NCBI GenBank assembly: GCA_023457175.1 | Contig: JAEWMM010000278.1 | Location: 1 to 5,735, forward strand | Direction of reading: 5' to 3' | Source of the DNA: Bacillota bacterium | Lineage (GTDB): Bacteria > Bacillota > Clostridia > Oscillospirales > Ruminococcaceae | DNA length: 5,735 nucleotides | Part shown: in pieces, positions 1-5,735 of the stretch | Position numbering within the stretch: position 1 is the first letter of the stretch | Layout of the letters: every line of letters begins with the position of its first letter | Notes under the pieces: model-generated | Seen by the model: only the letters and a program-made list of their open reading frames with translations | Databases searched by the model: none | What the model was told of the DNA's origin: nothing | Position numbers and translations under genes: made by a program

Positions 1-1245
1 GAGCAGCAGCGCCGGGCTATTTTTACGGCAGCGGAGCATCCAATTATGATATTAACCGGCGGACCCGGCACCGGCAAGACGACAACGCTAAACGGCATTA
101 TCACCCTGTTTGAGCGCCGCGCCATGAAGGTAGCGCTCGCTGCGCCGACCGGACGCGCGGCCAAGCGCCTGTCCGAGGTGACCGGGCGGGAGGCGAAGAC
201 AATTCACCGACTCTTGGAGGTCGATTTTGGCAGCCGCGAGCGGGGCGACCTGCAGTTTAAGCGCAACGAGCGAAACCTGCTGCCCTTTGACGCTATCGTG
301 GCGGACGAGATGTCGATGGTCGACGCCGCGCTGTTTGCGTCGCTTTTAAAAGCGGTGCGTACGACGGCGCGCCTCATTCTCGTCGGCGATCCCGACCAGC
401 TGCCGTCGGTGGGAGCGGGCAATGTGCTGCGCGACCTCATCGACAGCGAGGCGGTGGCCTGCGTGCATTTAAGCGAGGTGTTCCGTCAGGCGGCCAACAG
501 CCTGATCATCCTGTCGGCGCACGATATCGTCTCAGGCCGACTGCCCGCGTTGGGCCGCAATGACGCCGACTTTTTCTTCCTACCCAGCCCCTCGCAGGAG
601 CAGGCGGCCTTTACCGTCGCCGATCTTTGCGCGCGCAGGTTGCCCCGCGCCTATGGCTATTCGCCGGTGCGCGATATTCAGGTCATCGCGCCGACCAAGC
701 AGGGCGCGGCGGGCACCGTAGAATTAAACCGCGCGCTACAGGCGGCATTAAATCCGCCGGACAAGTGTAAAAATGAGTATAAAACGGGCAATCTCCTGCT
801 GCGCGAGGGCGACAAGGTCATGCAGATTCGTAATAACTACGACATCGAATGGCAGCGCCCCGACGGCGAACAGGGCTTGGGGGTTTTTAACGGCGATATT
901 GGCACCGTCGAGATGATCGATAAGCCCACCCGCTCGGTGATTGTCGCGTTTGACGACCGCCGGGCCGAGTACGCCTTTGATATGCTCAGTGAGCTCGATC
1001 TCGCTTATGCCATTACGGTGCATAAGAGTCAGGGCAACGAATTTGACGCAGTGATTATGCCGCTTTTGGGGCGGCACAAAAGGCTGCATTACCGCAACCT
1101 GCTGTACACGGCGGTGACCCGCGCCAAGCGGCTGCTGATTCTGGTCGGGCAGGCTGACACGGTGGCCGCAATGGTCGAAAACAACCGCAAAACGCTGCGC
1201 TACACCAATCTTGCGCCGCGTATCCGGCAGCAACTGGGTATGTGA
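1..1245 (+). CDS. recD2: RecD2-family ATP-dependent DNA helicase (partial, N-terminus off the left edge)
   Basis: This is a superfamily 1B 5'-3' DNA helicase of the RecD2 (RecD-like/TraA) type, a cytoplasmic protein linked in this family to DNA repair and replication-fork maintenance without RecBC. The frame is open from base 1, and the residues before the first ATG at 46 (EQQRRAIFTAAEHP) match the conserved Q-motif region just before Walker A, so that ATG is internal. Motifs in order: Walker A GGPGTGKT (58-81), APTGRAAKRLSE, Walker B DEMSMVD (from 304), GDPDQLPSVGAG, EVFRQA, APTKQGAAG, a GDKVMQ/FNGDIG stretch fitting the SH3-like insert, VHKSQGNEF (from 1018) and LLYTAVTRAKR. All catalytic motifs look intact. 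Of 414 visible residues none belongs to the family's N-terminal helix-hairpin-helix region; the usual length is about 715-800, so some 300 or more residues lie outside. The gene ends at TGA 1243-1245. No obvious partner gene follows, and the next gene is 260 bases away. Confidence 0.93.
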   Translation, partial: EQQRRAIFTAAEHPIMILTGGPGTGKTTTLNGIITLFERRAMKVALAAPTGRAAKRLSEVTGREAKTIHRLLEVDFGSRERGDLQFKRNERNLLPFDAIVADEMSMVDAALFASLLKAVRTTARLILVGDPDQLPSVGAGNVLRDLIDSEAVACVHLSEVFRQAANSLIILSAHDIVSGRLPALGRNDADFFFLPSPSQEQAAFTVADLCARRLPRAYGYSPVRDIQVIAPTKQGAAGTVELNRALQAALNPPDKCKNEYKTGNLLLREGDKVMQIRNNYDIEWQRPDGEQGLGVFNGDIGTVEMIDKPTRSVIVAFDDRRAEYAFDMLSELDLAYAITVHKSQGNEFDAVIMPLLGRHKRLHYRNLLYTAVTRAKRLLILVGQADTVAAMVENNRKTLRYTNLAPRIRQQLGM

Positions 1246-1315
1246 GGCGTTTTGGTCAACTTTTTAGTCCTTAACTTCTAAAAGCGCCCTTGTATTCTCG
1301 CACGGATACTTTTCG

Positions 1316-1324
1316 TGATATAAG
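1316..1324 (+). promoter_or_regulatory. candidate extended -10 promoter for the sensor kinase
   Basis: TGATATAAG reads as an extended -10 (TG, one base, TATAAG, five of six to consensus). The -35 is poor: TTCTCG at 1295-1300, 18 bases upstream, matches three of six. A start near 1331 would give a leader of about 175 bases before the kinase ATG. A second -10-like hexamer, TATCAT at 1404-1409, also five of six, has no good -35 and is an alternative. The 260-base gap favours a promoter of its own for the kinase, but the exact site is inferred. Confidence 0.35.
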
Positions 1325-1336
1325 TCGGGCGGCCAA

Positions 1337-1401
1337 GCGGTCGACGTCTGGCGCGGAAAACAGGCCGCAAAGATCAGGTCGTTTTGGCGTTAATCGACCG
1401 C
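1337..1401. repeat. inverted repeat in the kinase leader (outer hairpin)
   Basis: GCGGTCGA (1337-1344) is the exact reverse complement of TCGACCGC (1394-1401), with 49 bases between. A smaller arm, GCGG/CCGC (1353-1356 with 1365-1368), could form inside it. The right arm also contains CGACC (1395-1399), which can instead pair with the nearer GGTCG (1377-1381). The pairing is seen directly; any regulatory role is inference. Confidence 0.45.
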
Positions 1402-1485
1402 AGTATCATACATAACTGACAGGATGGATTTAGGGTATTCCCGGCCGGCAGATAATAAACCCCGCGCGCGCCGCGCCAAAAACGA
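1379..1485. repeat. long-range inverted repeat ending just before the kinase RBS
   Basis: TCGTTTTGGCG (1379-1389) pairs with CGCCAAAAACGA (1474-1485): eleven base pairs with a single bulged A. The right arm stops five bases before the ribosome binding site at 1490. The left arm overlaps the GGTCG segment of the other leader pairing, so in RNA the alternatives would compete or form a pseudoknot-like arrangement. This is the longest pairing I found in the leader. Confidence 0.45.
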
Positions 1486-1489
1486 CAGC

Positions 1490-1497
1490 GGAGGGAG
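1490..1497 (+). promoter_or_regulatory. strong Shine-Dalgarno sequence of the sensor kinase
   Basis: GGAGGGAG lies eight bases before the ATG at 1506 and fixes the kinase start there. It sits exactly between two copies of ACGACAGC (1482-1489 and 1498-1505), the second of which abuts the start codon. Confidence 0.8.
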
Positions 1498-1505
1498 ACG
1501 ACAGC

Positions 1506-4500
1506 ATGAAAACGGTGGAAGGAACCCGGCTGCGCAGACAGGCGGAGCTGGCCGCGCTGGCTATTATTCTGGTCGCGGCCGCGTGGGGCAGCTTTTTTTA
1601 CGAACGCCACATCAAAGGGCACATCACCGAGCGGATTATTTATACCCTTCAGATGAACGCCGAGCGCGAGATGCAGTCGACCGATCTTCTGATCGAGTCG
1701 CAGTACCGCATTCTTGAAATGTATGCCTCGCTGTACGCCGACCAGCCCCATACGCCCGAGAACCGGCGCAGCGAGATTCTGGCGCAGATGGAGGTTGTGC
1801 GCGCCACCTCCGACTTTTACATGGTGGGCATCGCCACGCCCGGCGGGGCGGCGCTGACCAACACGGGCGACGCGACAAATGTGCGTACCGAGTGCTTTTT
1901 TACCCACAGCCTGTCGGGCCGCCGCAGTATGAACTTTGTCGAAAGCGGCAGCGTCGACACACAGCGTCATTTTTGTCTGGCGGTGCCGATTGTAAAGGAC
2001 GGCGACCCGCAGGGGGTTGTGTTTGGCCTGTGCCACGAGGGCACCATCCGCCGCCTGATTACCCCCGCGGATTACGGCGGCAGCGGACACGCTTTTTTGT
2101 GCGATACCGAAGGAGCGCTGCTGGTAAGCGACGATGGCAGCATGCCGTTCGGCGAAGGGCAGACCAATGTTTTTGAGGCGCTCTCCCGCGCAAAGATTAC
2201 CGGCGGCCAAACGCGCGCGCAGATTGAGGCGGATATCCGGCTGGGACAGACCGGTGTGTTTACACTAGAAACCGCCGGCGGCAGCTGCTATGTGGCGTAC
2301 CAGCCCTCGGTGATAAATGGCTGGGTGCTCTTTAATGTGCTGGGCAGCGCCGATATAGAGGCGTACATTGCCGAAAATACACGCAGCATGTGGCTCTTGA
2401 TGCTGGTGATGCTGCTTGCGCTGGGACTGGCAGCGACACTGATGCTGGTGATTGGGTATTATAACAGCACGGTGCTTGAAAACAACCGCAGAAAGCTGTT
2501 TGAAAGCGAGCGGCAGGCGCTTATGCAGCAGGAAAAGCTGGCGTTTGCGCTGGGCCGCTCGGCCACCCGCGTGTGGGAATATGACATTGCCAACCGCCGT
2601 GTGACGCAGGACTCCCAGCACCCGGGCGCCGTGCGGGAAAATGTACCCGACAGCGTGGTGGCCTCCGGCCGGGTGCACCCCGACGACGTAGAGGCCTATC
2701 TCGCGCTGTATAAGCGCGTGCGCAGCGGCGAGCCCTATGTCTCGGCCGAGGTGCGGCTGCGTCAGGCCGACGGCAGCTATGTCTGGACGCGAATAGAATA
2801 TACCACCTTTTTTGACGACGCTCACCGGCCGCTGCGTGCTATCGGGGTAGCCAGCAATATATCGGCCCAGAAGGCGGCTGAAAAACGCTATCAGGACGAG
2901 ATGGCCTTCCGTCAGCTTGCAGGGCCCGATACGCTGATCTCGTTTCGCATCAACTGCACGACCGATACGATTGAAGACGCCGTCAGCTATGACGACCGTT
3001 TAAGCTGGCTGACCCGGTTTGAGTCGTTTAACGAGATGGCCGCCCGTGTGGCCGAAACGATTACAGGCCCGGCGGATCGCGCGCGCATGCTCGCCACGCT
3101 GAACACCACAGCGATGCTTGAGTGCTTTGCCGCGGGACAGACCAGCTATCAGGCGGAATACCGCCGGGATTTAAGCGGCGAAAACGACCTGCACTGGATC
3201 GCCTGTTCGGTCAATCTGATACGCAGCCCCACCTCGGACGACGTGCTCGGCTTTGTGTATACCCGCGACGTTACCCGGCGCAGAATGCTTGAGATGCTCT
3301 CAAGCAGCACGGTGCTTTCGGATTATGAATATGTCGCCTGTCTCGATATCAACACCGACTTTATCTATGCGGTGCGCGTCGGCGGTGCGGCGCAGGCCAA
3401 ACCGGCCATCGAGGCCGAGTGCTTTACCGACCGGCTTTTGCGGCTGGCGGCGGGTGAGCTGGTCATCTCTCCCGAGCAGATGGCGGCGCTTTCTCCCGCC
3501 GCCATTGCCCGGCGGCTTCAAGAGGTACCCAGCGACTCGATGTTTCTTGAAGCGCCGCTGCCCGACGGGAGCATCGCCCACAAAAAGCTGCATTACACCT
3601 ACTTAAACCGCGACGAGGGGCTGGTGCTGATCACCCGCAGCGACGTCACCGACGTTTATAACGAGGAGCAGAAAAAGAACGCGCTGCTGCGGCGCGCGCT
3701 TGAGTCGGCCGAACGTGCCAGCCGCGCCCGCGGCGATTTTCTGGCGCATATGTCCCACGAGATACGCACGCCTTTAAACGGGATCCGCGGCATGCTCGAC
3801 ATCATCAAAGAAAATCCCGACGAAAACTTGAAGCTCTATCTTGATAAGGCCATCATTTCGGCCAAGCACCTGACAGGGCTCATCAACGATATTCTCGATA
3901 TGTCCAAAATTGACAGCGGCAAGATGGAGCTCGACGAGGCGTGGATGGATATTGAGGAGTTTACCGCCTACATCGACGCCATTATTGCGCCGCAGGCTGA
4001 GGAGAAGGGGCTCACCTTCGCCTCGCACTTTGACTGGGGCAGCTGCGAACGTCTGTATACCGACGGCAGCCGGCTCAAGCAAATTTGCATCAACCTGCTG
4101 TCCAACGCGGTCAAATACACGCCGGCGGGCGGGCGGGTGGCCTATTCGGTGTCGGCGCGGCGTACCGACGAGCGCATGGTGTCGCTAACCATTACGGTCG
4201 AGGACAACGGCATCGGCATGTCGCCGGGTTTTCTAGCCGACGCGTTCGAGCCGTTTACCCAGGCCGACCGCTCCTTTGCCAAAAGCGGCACCGGACTGGG
4301 GCTGGCGATTACCAAGCGCCTGATTGAGCTGATGAAGGGCGAGTTGTCGGTCAAGAGTATGCCCGGCAAGGGCACCCGCATCAGCTTTACGGCGGCGGTG
4401 CGCTGCGGCCGCCGCGGCGAGGCGGTGACCGGCGGCCCGGCTGCGGCCTGCTGCACATTGAGCGGACGGCGCGCGCTGGTGGCCGACGACCACCGTATCA

Positions 4501-4886
4501 ACCGCCTCGTGGCTGAAAGGCAGCTTGAGGCCGCCGGCATTGCGGTGATTAGCGCCGAAAACGGCCAACAGGCGCTGGAATTGTTTGAAAGTTCGCCGGA
4601 AGGAACCTACGATATTATTTTTATGGATATTATGATGCCGGTCATGGATGGTCTGACCGCCGTACGAAAGTTGCGGGCGCTGCCGCGCGCCGATGCCAAA
4701 ACGGTGCGCATTGTGGCAATGACCGCCAACGCCTTCACCGGCGACAGCCGCGAAAGGCTTGAAAACGGCATGGATTTCCACCTGTCAAAGCCGTTTGACC
4801 GCGAACAACTGCATCGCATTTTAGGACAGGTTTTCGGCGTGGGGCGAGACGAAGCGCCAAAGGGCGAAGCGTTAAGAATTAAGTGA
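1506..4886 (+). CDS. membrane hybrid sensor histidine kinase (Cache sensor, PAS repeats, HisKA, HATPase, receiver)
   Basis: A complete 1126-residue hybrid kinase that should sense an extracellular signal and pass phosphate from its own histidine to its own receiver. Seen in order: basic N-terminus and TM1 (about 13-32); an extracytoplasmic region (about 35-290) resembling dCache, with GHAFLCDTEG and a late NGWVLFNVLG stretch; TM2 (295-319); a charged linker; a PAS_3-like domain (about 345-455, ADGSYVWTRIEY); a second PAS-like domain (about 465-595, ending GFVYTRDVT); a divergent third one (about 600-722, ending LITRSDVTDVYNEEQ); HisKA with SHEIRTPLNGI, phosphoacceptor H751 (3756-3758); HATPase with N box NLLSNAVKY (N863, N867), G1 DNGIGM (900-905), F box FEPF and G2 GTGLGLA (928-934); and a receiver with D994/D995, phosphoacceptor D1041 (4626-4628), T1073 and K1095. 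All key residues are present. There is no Hpt or DNA-binding output domain: only about 20 residues follow the receiver. The ligand cannot be read from sequence. No cognate regulator is in view. Confidence 0.95.
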   Translation: MKTVEGTRLRRQAELAALAIILVAAAWGSFFYERHIKGHITERIIYTLQMNAEREMQSTDLLIESQYRILEMYASLYADQPHTPENRRSEILAQMEVVRATSDFYMVGIATPGGAALTNTGDATNVRTECFFTHSLSGRRSMNFVESGSVDTQRHFCLAVPIVKDGDPQGVVFGLCHEGTIRRLITPADYGGSGHAFLCDTEGALLVSDDGSMPFGEGQTNVFEALSRAKITGGQTRAQIEADIRLGQTGVFTLETAGGSCYVAYQPSVINGWVLFNVLGSADIEAYIAENTRSMWLLMLVMLLALGLAATLMLVIGYYNSTVLENNRRKLFESERQALMQQEKLAFALGRSATRVWEYDIANRRVTQDSQHPGAVRENVPDSVVASGRVHPDDVEAYLALYKRVRSGEPYVSAEVRLRQADGSYVWTRIEYTTFFDDAHRPLRAIGVASNISAQKAAEKRYQDEMAFRQLAGPDTLISFRINCTTDTIEDAVSYDDRLSWLTRFESFNEMAARVAETITGPADRARMLATLNTTAMLECFAAGQTSYQAEYRRDLSGENDLHWIACSVNLIRSPTSDDVLGFVYTRDVTRRRMLEMLSSSTVLSDYEYVACLDINTDFIYAVRVGGAAQAKPAIEAECFTDRLLRLAAGELVISPEQMAALSPAAIARRLQEVPSDSMFLEAPLPDGSIAHKKLHYTYLNRDEGLVLITRSDVTDVYNEEQKKNALLRRALESAERASRARGDFLAHMSHEIRTPLNGIRGMLDIIKENPDENLKLYLDKAIISAKHLTGLINDILDMSKIDSGKMELDEAWMDIEEFTAYIDAIIAPQAEEKGLTFASHFDWGSCERLYTDGSRLKQICINLLSNAVKYTPAGGRVAYSVSARRTDERMVSLTITVEDNGIGMSPGFLADAFEPFTQADRSFAKSGTGLGLAITKRLIELMKGELSVKSMPGKGTRISFTAAVRCGRRGEAVTGGPAAACCTLSGRRALVADDHRINRLVAERQLEAAGIAVISAENGQQALELFESSPEGTYDIIFMDIMMPVMDGLTAVRKLRALPRADAKTVRIVAMTANAFTGDSRERLENGMDFHLSKPFDREQLHRILGQVFGVGRDEAPKGEALRIK

Positions 4887-4950
4887 AAAGTAAGGGTGTC
4901 CGCTTCTCAAACTCAGACTGCTGCAAGACTTGTATCTAAAAAGCTACACA

Positions 4951-4986
4951 AATTAAAGCTTTGATAACCGCCGCTAAACTTTAATT
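4951..4986. repeat. AT-rich inverted repeat downstream of the kinase
   Basis: AATTAAAGCTTT (4951-4962) pairs with AAACTTTAATT (4976-4986): eleven base pairs with one bulged C around a 13-base loop. It lies in a gap of about 34% GC (4921-5020) between convergent genes. It has no adjacent T-run on either strand, so it is not a textbook terminator, though it is the only hairpin near the 3' end of the kinase gene. Confidence 0.45.
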
Positions 4987-5008
4987 CATACAGCTCGTGC
5001 ACTAATGT

Positions 5009-5030
5009 GGTTTTTTAAAAGTCAAAAACC
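5009..5030. repeat. short inverted repeat overlapping the transposase terminator
   Basis: GGTTTTT (5009-5015) is the reverse complement of AAAAACC (5024-5030), with eight bases between. The right arm is shared with the T-tract and stem base of the terminator, so the two hairpins exclude each other. It may be chance, given the A/T runs. Confidence 0.3.
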
Positions 5031-5052
5031 GGGCCTGTTCTCAGGCCCGGTT
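5024..5052 (-). terminator. intrinsic terminator downstream of the transposase
   Basis: AACCGGGCCT (5027-5036) and AGGCCCGGTT (5043-5052) form a perfect ten-base-pair stem with a six-base loop. Read leftward, the stem is followed by a run of five T (the A-run at 5024-5028), then GAC and four more T. Read rightward only two T follow, so it acts mainly on minus-strand transcripts. It begins 21 bases past the transposase stop. It may also shield the kinase region from leftward read-through. Confidence 0.85.
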
Positions 5053-5073
5053 CAGCCTGTCGAAGAACCCGGA

Positions 5074-5735
5074 TTACGCAGCGGCGCAAACCGGGTTGCG
5101 GCTATATTTAAGCCAGAAAAGCGAGTATCGGAAACGTAACAAAGGAGTCCTCCACTTCCATTTGGCCAGTTTTTTGAGATTCATGGCAGCAAATTTAAGC
5201 TTCACCCAGTTAGTCACCTGAGTGAGGCCTCGGTACTGCGTATAACGCATAGCATGTTTTTGCTTGGCGTCGGCAAAGACCCGTTCTATGGTTTCTTTGC
5301 GCTGCGCATACAGCTCCCGGTATTGCGGTGTGTAACGGGCATCGTCCGCCAACTCCTCATAATCCTTCCAGATATGCCGCTGCACCGTCTTGACGCAATC
5401 TTTGGCGTGCGTGCACAGCTGCCGGGTCGGACAGTTGACACAGATTTTGGGGTTGCTTTTGTATTCCCGGTATCCCTCCCGGTTTGTCGTGGCATAGTGC
5501 AGAGGCTGGTATTCCGGGCAGATGATGCAGTCATAGTATTCGTCATAAACATACTTCCACCACTTATGGCCGCCTTTCATGGTCATAGGGCGCTTGTAGG
5601 CTGTGGACAGTACGCGGGAATGCTCAAAAACCTTCTTGCAGATGTGGGGCGTCTTGTAGGCGGCATCGGCAACGACAGTCTCAATCTCGGGAAAGGACGC
5701 GGTCACCTTGTCATATACATCATCAAAAGCCACGC
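5074..5735 (-). CDS. IS1182-family DDE transposase (C-terminal part; start off the right edge)
   Basis: The C-terminal portion of a transposase of the IS1182 group (DDE_Tnp_1_6-type ending), which cuts and joins the ends of its own element. The frame runs from the TAA at 5074-5076 to the right edge. The GTG at 5731-5733 is almost certainly internal, because only about 220 of the usual 450-550 residues are visible. Counting that GTG as residue 1, VVADAAYKTP carries the probable second catalytic aspartate (D23, codon 5665-5667), and ETIERVFADAK carries the catalytic glutamate (E150) with the E-x6-K spacing to K157 typical of IS4-like transposases. Between them lie cysteines at 69, 72, 98, 101, 107 and 113, in the CxxC-rich insert seen in this family. 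The tail (RGLTQVTNWVKLKFAAMNLKK) is also typical. The first aspartate and DNA-binding part are out of view. The visible part has no frameshift or stop. It is convergent with the kinase gene. Confidence 0.88.
   Translation of the reverse strand, partial: VAFDDVYDKVTASFPEIETVVADAAYKTPHICKKVFEHSRVLSTAYKRPMTMKGGHKWWKYVYDEYYDCIICPEYQPLHYATTNREGYREYKSNPKICVNCPTRQLCTHAKDCVKTVQRHIWKDYEELADDARYTPQYRELYAQRKETIERVFADAKQKHAMRYTQYRGLTQVTNWVKLKFAAMNLKKLAKWKWRTPLLRFRYSLFWLKYSRNPVCAAA

Larger units (their letters stand above)
5024..5735 (-). mobile_element. IS1182-family insertion sequence, partial (right part off the window)
   Basis: The transposase and its terminator mark the 3' part of an insertion sequence that continues off the right edge. 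The left terminal repeat cannot be identified because its partner is not in the window. The true end lies somewhere in 4887-5024; a GGGTGTC at 4894-4900, eight bases past the kinase stop, is one possible tip but is unproven. Sampled GC is about 51%, against about 60% in the kinase, consistent with a separate origin. Confidence 0.7.

Noticed and set aside
748..1233. Minus-strand open frame opposite the RecD2 C-terminus
   Set aside because: It covers the conserved helicase motifs on the other strand, has no family features, and is explained by codon bias.
1245..1290. Possible intrinsic terminator after recD2 (AGGCGTTTT with AAAAGCGCCCT)
   Set aside because: The stem needs two bulges, the loop is over 25 bases, and no T-run follows the right arm.
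1331..1505. Known riboswitch in the kinase leader
   Set aside because: I compared it by eye with the c-di-GMP class I pattern; apart from a GCAAAG there is no match to the conserved core. Reported only as an unclassified structured leader.
1374..2210. 278-codon minus-strand open frame over the kinase N-terminus
   Set aside because: It lies opposite a plus-strand gene with clear domain structure. Its residues are rich in A, G, R, H and Q, as expected from the antisense of GC-rich codons, and show no recognisable domain.
2265..2825. Minus-strand open frame opposite TM2 and the first PAS-like domain
   Set aside because: It is an antisense shadow of the kinase with a His/Gln-rich artefactual composition. 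The minus-strand frame at 4233-4781 is rejected for the same reason.
1..4886. Functional unit of helicase plus sensor kinase (for example a defence system)
   Set aside because: RecD2 is a common housekeeping helicase, the genes are 260 bases apart with a likely separate promoter, and no nuclease or other effector is present.
5286..5552. Second minus-strand frame inside the transposase
   Set aside because: It is an out-of-frame overlap with the transposase coding frame and has no protein features of its own.

Overview
The window looks like ordinary chromosome from a fairly GC-rich bacterium, most likely a Firmicute of the Clostridia (Oscillospirales/Ruminococcaceae-like). That guess rests on three things: a RecD2-type helicase, a large dCache/PAS hybrid sensor kinase of the sort common in gut Clostridia, and an IS1182-like transposase. 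Hand counts on sampled lines give roughly 60% GC in the kinase, about 51% in the transposase and about 34% in the gap between them. No 16S or other marker is present, so the placement is an inference from protein style.

Layout: (1) Bases 1-1245, plus strand, hold the C-terminal half or so of a RecD2 helicase whose start lies off the left edge. (2) Bases 1246-1505 are an intergenic leader. It has a candidate extended -10 promoter, several long inverted repeats that compete for the same bases, and a strong ribosome binding site bracketed by an 8-bp direct repeat. (3) Bases 1506-4886, plus strand, encode a complete 1126-residue membrane hybrid histidine kinase: TM, extracellular Cache-type sensor, TM, two to three PAS-like modules, HisKA, HATPase and receiver. 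(4) Bases 4887-5073 are an AT-rich gap with two inverted repeats and a clear intrinsic terminator for leftward transcription. (5) Bases 5074-5735, minus strand, hold the C-terminal part of an IS1182-family transposase whose start lies off the right edge.

The genes do not form a recognisable joint pathway. RecD2 acts in DNA repair. The kinase appears to be an independently transcribed signalling protein with no response regulator or Hpt partner in view. The insertion sequence is convergent to the kinase and probably arrived separately. I found no CRISPR array, tRNA, rRNA, defence cassette or clearly novel system. The most worthwhile second look is the structured leader of the kinase gene.
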